Source: an uncultured Tenacibaculum sp.
GTDB taxonomy: Bacteria > Bacteroidota > Bacteroidia > Flavobacteriales > Flavobacteriaceae
Assembly (NCBI RefSeq): GCF_947502995.1
Contig: NZ_CANNBW010000004.1
Span: forward strand, 62,001 to 126,000
Direction: 5' to 3'
Length of the DNA: 64,000 bases
In this document: positions 36,155 through 43,900 of the stretch, one piece after another
Position numbering within the stretch: position 1 is the stretch's first letter
Layout of the letters: each line of letters opens with the position of its first letter
The notes under the pieces: generated by a model
What the model saw: the letters and a program-made list of their open reading frames with translations, nothing else
Database searches by the model: none
Told to the model about the DNA's origin: nothing
Made by a program: the position numbers and the translations under genes

Positions 36155-37656
36155 TGAAAGCAGTAAGTATTATTTTTCCGCATCAGTTATTTAAAAGTAC
36201 AACGCATATTCCAAAAGAAAATGACGTGTATTTAATTGAAGAATATTTATTCTTCAAACAATATAAATTTCATAAGCAAAAACTAGCTTTTCATAGAGCT
36301 ACAATGCAATTTTATAAAGACTTTTTAAACGAAAAAGGATATCAAGTTTCATATGTAGAAAGTACAACTGAAATTTCAGATATTAGGAAGTTATTACCAC
36401 AATTAATTGTAAATGGATACAAACAACTTCATTTTATAAATCCTACTGATAATTGGCTAGAAAAGAGAATAAATGAATTTGAAAATGAGATAGAATTAAT
36501 TGAAATAGACAATTCATTATTTATTAATACCAAAGATGAATTAGCTTCTTTTTTTAAAGCTTCTAAAAAGAAATTTTTTCAAACTTCTTTCTATAAAAAG
36601 GAACGTTTAGGCAGAAATATTTTAATCACAAATGAACAACCAGTAGGAGGAAAGTGGACCTTTGATACGGATAATAGAAAGAAATATCCAAAAGGTAAAA
36701 CTCCGCCACAAATTACATTTACTGAAGCTAACACATATTATCTAGAAGCTAGGAAATATATTGAAGAAAATTTTTCAGACGCTTTAGGAGAAATTGATGA
36801 GCAACAATTGTATCCATCTACTTTTGAAGATTCAGAAAATTGGTTAGAACAATTTTTTGAAGTTCGTTTTCATGAATTCGGAATTTATGAAGATGCTATT
36901 GTGAAAGACAAACATTTCTTGAATCATAGTGTTTTATCACCATTAATTAATGTAGGATTGTTATCTCCTCTGGAAGTAATTAAAAAGGCAATTGATTATG
37001 CTGCTAAACATGAAATTCCGATTAATTCCTTAGAAGGATTTGTACGTCAAATACTAGGCTGGCGCGAATTTATCCGTGGAATTTATGAAGTAAAAGGAAC
37101 CGAAGAACGAACAAAGAATTTCTGGAATCATTCTAGAAAAATACCAGTATCTTTTTATGATGGAACTACAGGAATTTTACCAATTGATACCACAATAAAA
37201 AAGATCTTAAAAACAGGATATGCACATCATATTGAACGCTTAATGATTTTAGGAAATTTTATGTTGTTATGTGAGTTCGATCCAGATGAAGTGTATCGTT
37301 GGTTTATGGAATTGTTTATCGATGCTTACGACTGGGTAATGGTACCGAATGTTTACGGAATGAGCTTATTTGCTGATGGAGGATTAATGTCCACTAAGCC
37401 ATATATAAGTAGTAGTAATTACATTAAAAAAATGAGTGATTATCCGAATGGTAAATGGCAAAAGATTTGGGACGGATTGTTTTGGAGGTTTATGCATACA
37501 AACCGAGAATTTTTATCAAAAAATCCACGTTTAAATATGCTAATTCGAAATTTAGATAAAATGGGAATTGAGAAAAGAGAAGAGCATTTTTCTAATGCTG
37601 AACATTTTCTTGATAACCTAGATAATAAAAAAGAATTTCAACTGAACTTATTATAG
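36154..37656 (+). CDS. Photolyase of the PhrB/FeS-BCP (DPRP) family lacking the Fe-S cysteines
   Basis: A 500-residue protein; I chose the ATG at 36154 ([13 protein letters not shown]) since it overlaps the previous stop (TAATG) and matches the family start. Conserved blocks LEGFVRQILGWREFIRGIYE, HHIERLMILGNFMLL and MVPNVYGMSLFADGG identify the bacterial (6-4) photolyase family (PF04244). Normal members bind a [4Fe-4S] cluster through four cysteines, three of them just after KMSDY. Here that stretch reads KMSDYPNGKWQKI, and the whole protein has a single cysteine (LLCEFD). So this is a cluster-free member. It probably repairs UV lesions. Confidence 0.9.
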   Translation: MKAVSIIFPHQLFKSTTHIPKENDVYLIEEYLFFKQYKFHKQKLAFHRATMQFYKDFLNEKGYQVSYVESTTEISDIRKLLPQLIVNGYKQLHFINPTDNWLEKRINEFENEIELIEIDNSLFINTKDELASFFKASKKKFFQTSFYKKERLGRNILITNEQPVGGKWTFDTDNRKKYPKGKTPPQITFTEANTYYLEARKYIEENFSDALGEIDEQQLYPSTFEDSENWLEQFFEVRFHEFGIYEDAIVKDKHFLNHSVLSPLINVGLLSPLEVIKKAIDYAAKHEIPINSLEGFVRQILGWREFIRGIYEVKGTEERTKNFWNHSRKIPVSFYDGTTGILPIDTTIKKILKTGYAHHIERLMILGNFMLLCEFDPDEVYRWFMELFIDAYDWVMVPNVYGMSLFADGGLMSTKPYISSSNYIKKMSDYPNGKWQKIWDGLFWRFMHTNREFLSKNPRLNMLIRNLDKMGIEKREEHFSNAEHFLDNLDNKKEFQLNLL

Positions 37657-37696
37657 TAAGTAAATATGATAATAATGGTTTTTAATAAAATTAATA

Positions 37697-37759
37697 ACGT
37701 CAATCTGAACTTGTTTCAGATTCGCATTATGAGATTCCGAAATAAATTAGGAATGACGT
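37697..37759. repeat. Palindromic interspersed repeat, copy 1 (short)
   Basis: 63 bases bounded by ACGTCA and TGACGT. The inside holds two smaller inverted repeats around TCTGAAC..GTTTCAGA and ATTCCGAA..TTAGGAAT. Same family as 44974, 46029, 50750 and 53396. Confidence 0.7.
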
Positions 37760-37813
37760 TAGCTTTGTGTGAGCCATTATATTCAAATATTCAGAAAACG
37801 AAAATTTGAAATT

Positions 37814-39304
37814 ATGAAGAAAAGAGAAGATATAGCAGTAGTTTGGTTAAAGAGAGATTTGAGATTGCATGACAATGAAGCGATAACAAATGCGCTAAAC
37901 TCAGGAAAAAGAATATTGCTATTATTTGTTTTTGAAAACCTATTGATAAACGACGATCATTATAGTCAACGTCATTGGGATTTTATAAAACAATCATTAG
38001 TTGATATCAATACAGAATTGAAAGAATATAAGACTAAAGTTTTAGCTGTTAATGGTGAAATTTTTGCAGTTTTTAATCAGTTATTGAATCATTATAATAT
38101 TACAGATGTTTTTTCACATCAAGAAACAGGGTTATTAGTTACTTTCAATAGGGATAAAGAATTTTCGCGTTATTGTAGAAACAATTCCATTGAATGGAAA
38201 GAGAATATAAATAACGGAGTTTTAAGAGGTTTATTAAATCGAGAAGATTGGTTTGATAAATGGGAAAGTTATATGTATCAAGATATTTTACCTTTTGATG
38301 TAGATAAAGAAGATTTTATAAGTACTTCGGAAATTAATAGAATCTCAGATTACTTTCATACTACTGATTTAGTTACTGGAGACACATCTAATTTTCAGCA
38401 AGGCGGAAGAAGTATAGCATGGAAATATGCAAATACGTTTTTTGAAAAGCGTCATGAAAATTACATGTATCACATTTCAAAACCAGAAGCGTCACGAAGT
38501 AGTTGTAGTAGACTTTCTCCATATATAGCTTGGGGAAATGTATCGATTCGAGAAGTTTTCCAAAAAGCAAAAGCTGTTAAAGACGAATCTGAACATAAGC
38601 GTCATTTAGGAGCGTTTATTTCTCGTTTACGTTGGCAAGCACATTTCATTCAAAAGTTTGAAATGGAATGTACGATGGAAAATGCCAGTATTAATAAAGG
38701 TTTTCACAAGCTAAAAAAATCAATTTCTGAATCGTATAAAACGGCTTGGGAAGAAGGAAATACAGGTTTTCCTTTAGTAGATGCCTCTATGCGTTGTTTA
38801 AATGAAACAGGATTTATTAATTTCAGAATGCGAGCTATGTTGGTTTCTTTCTTTACACATATTTTATGGCAGCCTTGGCAAGAAGCAACACATCATTTAT
38901 CTCGTCAGTTTTTAGATTTTGAACCTGGAATTCATTTTCCTCAATTGCAAATGCAAGCAGGTGAAACAGGAATTAATAATTTGAGAATTTATAACCCCGT
39001 GAAAAATAGTCACGATCACGATCCAGATGCTGTTTTTATTAAGAAATGGGTTCCAGAATTAGCACATTTACCAACTCCATTTATTCATGAACCATATTTA
39101 ATGACACATTTAGATCAACAATTTAATAACTGTGTTTTAGGTAAAGATTATCCAAATCCAATAGTTGATATCAAAGAAAATAGAAAGAAAGCTAGCGATA
39201 TTTTATGGAACATGTTAAAAGATAGTGAAGTAAAAAGAGAAAGCTTACGAATTTTGCGTAAGCATACGATTACAAATAGAAGTAGAATGTTAAGAGATGA
39301 ATAA
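37814..39304 (+). CDS. Cryptochrome/photolyase family protein (FAD_binding_7)
   Basis: A 496-residue protein. I chose the ATG at 37814 (MKKREDIAVVWLKRDLRLHD) because homologues start there; an upstream in-frame ATG at 37769 lies in the spacer. The antenna domain (1-130) precedes a FAD domain with RSSCSRLSPYIAWGNVSIRE, SFFTHILWQPWQEATHHLS and a long C-terminal part. It may be a (6-4)-type or class I-like photolyase; the sequence alone does not settle the lesion. It follows the Fe-S-type gene after a 157-base spacer containing a repeat. Confidence 0.9.
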   Translation: MKKREDIAVVWLKRDLRLHDNEAITNALNSGKRILLLFVFENLLINDDHYSQRHWDFIKQSLVDINTELKEYKTKVLAVNGEIFAVFNQLLNHYNITDVFSHQETGLLVTFNRDKEFSRYCRNNSIEWKENINNGVLRGLLNREDWFDKWESYMYQDILPFDVDKEDFISTSEINRISDYFHTTDLVTGDTSNFQQGGRSIAWKYANTFFEKRHENYMYHISKPEASRSSCSRLSPYIAWGNVSIREVFQKAKAVKDESEHKRHLGAFISRLRWQAHFIQKFEMECTMENASINKGFHKLKKSISESYKTAWEEGNTGFPLVDASMRCLNETGFINFRMRAMLVSFFTHILWQPWQEATHHLSRQFLDFEPGIHFPQLQMQAGETGINNLRIYNPVKNSHDHDPDAVFIKKWVPELAHLPTPFIHEPYLMTHLDQQFNNCVLGKDYPNPIVDIKENRKKASDILWNMLKDSEVKRESLRILRKHTITNRSRMLRDE

Positions 39305-39729
39305 TGATATTTAATACCACATATACGAATCAAGATTTCTTAGTGCATAGTAAAGAATTACTAGGAAAACCATTCTCTTTATTAAATAAGATAAGACTGA
39401 ATGGAATAGGTTCTGGTCGTTTTATGATTGCAGAAGTAAGTCAGAAATTAAAATCAGATAAAGTTCAGTTTTCAGAATTGAATTACGGAAATATAGAAAT
39501 GCGTCCGAAAGGAATTTTAGTTCATTTTACGAACAGATTAGAACGTTTTTCTTGGTGCATTCCTTATTACAAATTAGTAATATATAATTCTTCATTTTTC
39601 AGTATTCATGCCGAAGGAAGTTTTATAAAGTTTTTAAAAAACAAGAACTATTCAGAAAATAAGAAATTCATTTCAAAAATGATTGATTATAAAAATGAAT
39701 ATCTAAATCTAGATTATTATGACGGTTAG
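39304..39729 (+). CDS. Conserved photolyase-cluster protein of unknown function
   Basis: A 141-residue soluble protein beginning MIFNTTYTNQDFLVHSKELL. Its start shares one base with the previous stop (TAATG), and its end overlaps the DUF2805 gene by 11 bases, so it is translated with the photolyase operon. It has alternating strands (MRPKGILVHFTNRLERFSWC; KLVIYNSSFFSIHAEGSFIK) that suggest a PH-like or small beta fold. I do not recognise a named family. Confidence 0.6.
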   Translation: MIFNTTYTNQDFLVHSKELLGKPFSLLNKIRLNGIGSGRFMIAEVSQKLKSDKVQFSELNYGNIEMRPKGILVHFTNRLERFSWCIPYYKLVIYNSSFFSIHAEGSFIKFLKNKNYSENKKFISKMIDYKNEYLNLDYYDG

Positions 39730-39985
39730 ACAAATCGATAGAATTATAGAAATGGCTTGGGAAGATCGTACAACTTTCGATGCTATTCAATTTCAATTCG
39801 GATTAAAAGAACAAGAAGTTATCGAGTTGATGCGTAAGGAAATGAAACCATCAAGTTTCAGAATGTGGAGAAAAAGAGTACAAGGAAGAGCTACAAAACA
39901 CCAAGCAAAAAGATCTTTTGATAAAGGAAGGTTTAAATGTACAAGACAAAGAAATATATCAAATAATAAAGTATCAAAAAGATAA
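39719..39985 (+). CDS. TIGR03643/DUF2805 family protein
   Basis: An 88-residue basic protein with the DUF2805 pattern IDRIIEMAWEDRTTFDAIQF and FRMWRKRVQGRATKHQAKR. The first part looks like a helix-turn-helix. The family is found next to photolyase and DUF2256 genes in marine bacteria; its role is unknown. The start overlaps the previous gene by 11 bases. Confidence 0.85.
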   Translation: MTVRQIDRIIEMAWEDRTTFDAIQFQFGLKEQEVIELMRKEMKPSSFRMWRKRVQGRATKHQAKRSFDKGRFKCTRQRNISNNKVSKR

Positions 39986-40021
39986 TAATGAACTCAGTTC
40001 ATTGCATAAAAAATAATAGAA

Positions 40022-40702
40022 ATGAAAACAGTTTTAGTTGTAGGTGGAAGTAAAGGAATTGGTAATGCAATTGTAACTTCTTTACAAGAAACGCATAAAG
40101 TAATTAATTTTAGTAGGAGCGAAGTAGCAAGTCATACAAACGTAACACACTACTCAATCGATGTTTTAGAAGATGAATTACCAGAGCTTTCTGAGAACAT
40201 AAATGGTTTGGTTTTCTGTCCTGGAAGTATTAACTTAAAACCGATAGGAAGACTAAAATTAGATGATTTTAGAAGTGATTTTGAAATTAATGTAATTGGA
40301 GCAGTTAAAGTGATTCAAAAGTATATTAATTCACTTAAAAATAATAACGGAAGTGTAGTTTTATTCAGTACAGTAGCTACTAAATTAGGAATGCCTTTTC
40401 ATGCAAGTGTTGCAGCTAGTAAATCTGCTGTTGAAGGTTTAACGAAATCTTTAGCGGGTGAATTTGCCACTAAAGTTAGGTTTAATTGTATTGCTCCAAC
40501 TGTAACAGATACATCTTTAGCAGAAAAGTTATTACGTAACGATAAGCAACGCGAAAACATGGAAATGAGACATCCGCTAAAGAAATATTTAAAAGTAGAA
40601 GAAGTAGCAAGCTTAGCAAATTATTTGTTGTCAGATCACGCTTCTGCGATTTCTGGTCAAGTTTTTCCTATTGATGCAGGAATAGTCAGTTTAAAATTAT
40701 AA
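40022..40702 (+). CDS. Short-chain dehydrogenase/reductase (SDR)
   Basis: A 226-residue SDR with VVGGSKGIGNAI at the N-terminus, an FCPGSINL block in place of NAG, and catalytic residues in LFSTVATKLGMPFHASVAASKSA (the tyrosine of Y-x3-K is not obvious: the segment reads HASVAASK), then FPIDAGIVSLKL. The lost tyrosine could mean altered chemistry. It is the first of three closely spaced genes (SDR, CIA30, TspO) at the end of the operon. Confidence 0.82.
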   Translation: MKTVLVVGGSKGIGNAIVTSLQETHKVINFSRSEVASHTNVTHYSIDVLEDELPELSENINGLVFCPGSINLKPIGRLKLDDFRSDFEINVIGAVKVIQKYINSLKNNNGSVVLFSTVATKLGMPFHASVAASKSAVEGLTKSLAGEFATKVRFNCIAPTVTDTSLAEKLLRNDKQRENMEMRHPLKKYLKVEEVASLANYLLSDHASAISGQVFPIDAGIVSLKL

Positions 40703-40703
40703 T

Positions 40704-41234
40704 ATGAAATATTTAGCCTTTATCATTATGTTGTTTGCTTTTCAAGATACTATAACCGTTGTTGACTTTTCTCAATCTTCTGATATTAGCAGTTGGAAAA
40801 CAACTAATGATGATGTTATGGGAGGAATTTCAACTTCTTCCATAGCGTTAAATGAAAATGGTAAAGGCGTATTTTCTGGTCATGTTTCTACAGAAAATAA
40901 TGGAGGTTTTGCTATGGTTAAAAGTTCGGTAGCTGTAGCATTACAGGAAAATTCAAAAAAAATTGTTCTTCGTTTAAAAGGAGATGGAAAAGCATATCAA
41001 TTCAGAGTAAAATCAAATCCAACAGATCGACATTGGTATACTCAAAACTTTACAACTTCTGGTGATTGGGAAACTATAGAAATTGATCTAAATAATTTAT
41101 ATCCAATCTTTAGAGGAAATAGATTACGTAGACAAAATTTTAATCATACAGAAATTAAAGAAATTGCTTTTTTAATAGGAAATAAACAAGATGAAAACTT
41201 CAAATTAATAATCGATTCGATTAAAATCAACTAA
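40704..41234 (+). CDS. CIA30-family exported beta-sandwich protein
   Basis: A 176-residue protein with a short hydrophobic N-terminus (MKYLAFIIMLFAFQD) that may be a signal peptide. The remainder fits the CIA30 (complex I intermediate-associated protein 30) beta-sandwich: WKTTNDDVMGGISTSSI, then RLKGDGKAYQFRVKS and IKEIAFLIGNKQDENFKLII. The family resembles carbohydrate-binding modules and occurs with photoprotection genes; exact role unknown. It starts two bases after the SDR gene. Confidence 0.82.
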   Translation: MKYLAFIIMLFAFQDTITVVDFSQSSDISSWKTTNDDVMGGISTSSIALNENGKGVFSGHVSTENNGGFAMVKSSVAVALQENSKKIVLRLKGDGKAYQFRVKSNPTDRHWYTQNFTTSGDWETIEIDLNNLYPIFRGNRLRRQNFNHTEIKEIAFLIGNKQDENFKLIIDSIKIN

Positions 41235-41238
41235 ATCA

Positions 41239-41709
41239 ATGCAAAAATCTTATATCAGGTTCATTATTTTTTTAATAGCTAACTTTTTAGCACTTTATGT
41301 AGGTGTTTTATTAATGAACGATGGTCCACGAACAGATTGGTATCAAAACTTAAATAAAGCTCCATGGACTCCTGCGAATTGGGTTTTCGGAGCAGCTTGG
41401 ACAACCATAATGTTGTTATTCGCTTTTTACATGACCAAACTAAGTTATCAATACAAACAATCAGTTAAAAAACTGATAACATTGTATAGCGCACAATGGT
41501 TTTTAAACGTAATATGGAATTTACTTTTTTTCAATAAACATTACACTGTATTAGGTTTAATAAGTATCACTTTGCTGTGGCTTTTGATTGGTTACATTAC
41601 TTTTAAGCATATAAAACAATTAAAATATTATACGATTTTAATTGTACCGTATTTAGTTTGGATGACCATTGCTACAAGTTTAAATGCTTACGTGGTTTTT
41701 AATAATTAA
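41239..41709 (+). CDS. TspO/MBR-family membrane protein
   Basis: A 156-residue membrane protein with five helices and the TspO signature: WYQNLNKAPWTPANWVFGAAWT in the first loop and ALYSAQWFLNVIWNLLFF-like residues later. TspO binds porphyrins and cholesterol-like ligands and takes part in light- and oxidative-stress control. It is the last gene of the photolyase operon and overlaps the end of the convergent WYL gene by 4 bases. Confidence 0.92.
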   Translation: MQKSYIRFIIFLIANFLALYVGVLLMNDGPRTDWYQNLNKAPWTPANWVFGAAWTTIMLLFAFYMTKLSYQYKQSVKKLITLYSAQWFLNVIWNLLFFNKHYTVLGLISITLLWLLIGYITFKHIKQLKYYTILIVPYLVWMTIATSLNAYVVFNN

Positions 41710-42722
41710 TGATCTGAATTAATGGATTTGTAATTATTGTAAGCGCGTCCTAATTGTTTACTGATTTTGTCTCTTAATTTTTCTGGTTTTAGTACTTTGA
41801 TAGAATCTCCATATCCAAGAATAACACGTTCTAATTCAAAGTTAATTTGAACTAAAATATTAAATATGAAACCATCTTCAGTTTCTTTGATTAACCGTTG
41901 AGTATGGTGAAAAGGTTTGGTAATTACGTAAGGAGCCAAGCGTTTTTCAATCCAAAATTCAATGCGTTTTGGTCTAGAATTAGAAACAGTAACTCCAATT
42001 ACGTTTTTAAAGTATTCATCACCATTAACAGCTTTATCTATGTATTCAAGTTCATCTTTCTCTTCAATTTTTATAATACGATCAAGAGCTAAATTCATAA
42101 AATCAGTTTTATGATACACTATTAAAAACCATCGGTTATTAAACTCTTTTAAAAGCTGCGGATGTACAGTTAGTATATTTTCTTGTCTAGCTTTAAATGA
42201 CTTATATGTAATTTCTAAAACTTTCTTCTTTTGAATTGCACTGTATAATGGATCTATAAGTTGCAAACCTTTTAATTGTTCATTTTTATCTAAATGAATA
42301 ATAGCACGATTATTTTCTTGTGAAGAGTATACAGAATCTTCTAAACGTTGTAAAACTCCATCCATTTCTTTAAATAGCGAAAAGTCTTTAAACTGACGTA
42401 AAACCTGAATCGCATTATTCATTACTTTTACATCATTTTCAGTGACAGGAATATTCATAATAGAATAACCTTCTTCTGCATATCGATAATATTTTCGTTG
42501 ATAAACTTCTATTGGCGCATTGTAACCCAACTTATCACTACGCATCATTTGAATATCGAGCTGAACAGTTCGTTTGCTTACATATACATCTTTTCCTTCA
42601 TACTCATATAAAGCATCAGAACAAGCATCAATCAGATCATTTAAAGTCCATTTACGCATGGTATTTCGTAAACATTGATCTATGGTTTTATATCGAATAA
42701 GAGCATTTTTATTTGATGCCAT
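41706..42722 (-). CDS. WYL-domain transcriptional regulator
   Basis: A 338-residue regulator with an N-terminal winged helix region (LIRYKTIDQCLRNTMRKWTL; SKRTVQLDIQMMRSDKLGYN) and a C-terminal WYL domain (about 165-245, VLEITYKSFKARQENILTVH and FNNRWFLIVYH). WYL proteins often control defence, DNA-damage or RNA-repair genes by sensing a nucleic acid or nucleotide ligand. It follows the HD gene by one base on the minus strand and sits at the left border of the RNA-repair-like island, so it is the best candidate regulator of it. Confidence 0.9.
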   Translation of the reverse strand: MASNKNALIRYKTIDQCLRNTMRKWTLNDLIDACSDALYEYEGKDVYVSKRTVQLDIQMMRSDKLGYNAPIEVYQRKYYRYAEEGYSIMNIPVTENDVKVMNNAIQVLRQFKDFSLFKEMDGVLQRLEDSVYSSQENNRAIIHLDKNEQLKGLQLIDPLYSAIQKKKVLEITYKSFKARQENILTVHPQLLKEFNNRWFLIVYHKTDFMNLALDRIIKIEEKDELEYIDKAVNGDEYFKNVIGVTVSNSRPKRIEFWIEKRLAPYVITKPFHHTQRLIKETEDGFIFNILVQINFELERVILGYGDSIKVLKPEKLRDKISKQLGRAYNNYKSINSDH

Positions 42723-42723
42723 A

Positions 42724-43344
42724 TTATAATGTGTTTAATTCTGTTTTTAAATTGAATTTCGCCTGTTTTTCATAACAATCAATAAAAGTATTGGTCTTGT
42801 AAATGAATGGCTTATCTATAAAATGACGTAATACTTTTTTTCTTCCATTTTTATATAAAATATCTGGAACGAGTTTATATTCTTTTCGAATAAGTTTAGC
42901 ATATTCATGGTATATTTCTGAAGATTGACCTAAAATAGCTAAATCAAAATCGATTAAAAAGCGAGTATCATTATCTGAACCTTCATGAGTTTTAGTGGCT
43001 ATAATTTGATTAAAAATGATGTTTAAATCATCTTTCGAAAGTAGTTTTCGAAGTCGATCTACAGCAAAATCAGCACTTTTTTCTTCATTATCTTTTTTCC
43101 AAATATTATAAATTACATCATGATAAAAGATAGAAAAAGAAACCAAATTCGAATCTTTTAATTCATCTTTATAATGATCAAAATAAGAGAAGATTTCCTC
43201 TAAATGATTTAAATTATGATAGGTACGATGCTTTTCTTTGTAGTGTTTTTCAAGCTCATTCCATAATGAAGAAATGAGTTCATTATCTTGAGAATAAAGT
43301 GATAACAATTGGGTAAAACGTTCTTTTAAAGTCAATTTTTTCAA
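42724..43344 (-). CDS. HD-domain metal-dependent hydrolase
   Basis: A 206-residue protein of the predicted metal-dependent HD phosphohydrolase family: YHNLNHLEEIF, FYHDVIYN, then THEGSDNDTRFLIDFDLAIL supply the H...HD...D metal set. The start is a TTG at 43342-43344; no ATG is available near it. Such proteins act on nucleotides or small phosphate esters. It shares a promoter with the WYL gene and is divergent from the RNA-repair genes. Confidence 0.85.
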   Translation of the reverse strand: MKKLTLKERFTQLLSLYSQDNELISSLWNELEKHYKEKHRTYHNLNHLEEIFSYFDHYKDELKDSNLVSFSIFYHDVIYNIWKKDNEEKSADFAVDRLRKLLSKDDLNIIFNQIIATKTHEGSDNDTRFLIDFDLAILGQSSEIYHEYAKLIRKEYKLVPDILYKNGRKKVLRHFIDKPFIYKTNTFIDCYEKQAKFNLKTELNTL

Positions 43345-43361
43345 TTAAATAGTTTGTATTA

Positions 43362-43369
43362 CAAAAATA
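43362..43369 (-). promoter_or_regulatory. -7 box of the HD-WYL operon
   Basis: On the minus strand the bases read TATTTTTG, matching TAnnTTTG, 18 bases before the TTG start of the HD gene. Confidence 0.5.
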
Positions 43370-43472
43370 TAAACTAATTTTACATTGACTTTAAACGGTT
43401 AAAGTTATTCGTTCTTTACTTTTCGTTCAGCAATAGTCTTTGAATTAATGTTTAATTTAAATACAAATAATT

Positions 43473-43769
43473 ATGAATTGGAAAATTCAAAAGCTATTGA
43501 ATGGAGAAACAATTATCTCTAAAGAACCAGGAAACTCGATGTTGCCAATTTTAAAATCAAGACAACCTGTTGTTTTAAAGCCAGTACAATGGCAAGATTG
43601 TGAAGAAGGCGATATAGTTTTCTGTAAAGTACGAGGAAATTGTTTTACGCATTTAGTAAAAGGTAAAAATGAAAAACGAGGATTACTCATAGGTAATAAT
43701 CGTGGACATCTTAACGGATGGACGAAAAATGTGTATGGTATAGTAACAGAAATCTTACCATCTAAGTAG
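43473..43769 (+). CDS. Small S24/S26-like peptidase-fold protein
   Basis: A 98-residue protein. GNSMLPILKSRQPVVLKPVQ resembles the nucleophile-serine block of S24/S26 (LexA or signal peptidase-like) folds, and DIVFCKVRGNCFTHLVKGK holds a possible general-base lysine. No membrane anchor or DNA-binding domain is present, so it is only the peptidase-like core. It is divergent from the HD gene and ends in a terminator at 43768-43789. Confidence 0.7.
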   Translation: MNWKIQKLLNGETIISKEPGNSMLPILKSRQPVVLKPVQWQDCEEGDIVFCKVRGNCFTHLVKGKNEKRGLLIGNNRGHLNGWTKNVYGIVTEILPSK

Positions 43770-43789
43770 TGCTAATAAGCACTTTTTTT
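43768..43789 (+). terminator. Terminator after the S24-like gene
   Basis: AGTGCT-AATA-AGCACT followed by seven T. It separates the S24-like gene from the RNA ligase gene. Confidence 0.85.
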
Positions 43790-43845
43790 GTTTATAGACT
43801 TTTCGAATTCAATATAAATTTCAATTTTTTTATAATTATTTTTTA

Positions 43846-43882
43846 TTACGCAAAAAGATTGCGTAACATAAACTGATCTTTG
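43846..43882 (+). promoter_or_regulatory. Palindromic operator and promoter before the RNA ligase gene
   Basis: TTACGCAA (43846-43853) and TTGCGTAA (43859-43866) form a perfect 8-base inverted repeat with a 5-base spacer. It is followed by GATCTTTG (43875-43882), a near match to the -7 box. A site placed just upstream of, or within, the promoter suggests control by a DNA-binding regulator, possibly the WYL protein. Confidence 0.65.
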
Positions 43883-43900
43883 TACCGTAATTAAAATGAA

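Noticed and set aside
37769..37813. Upstream ATG extending the third photolyase by 15 residues
   Set aside because: The extra residues do not resemble the family, whose proteins start at the MKKREDIAVVWLKRDLR block.
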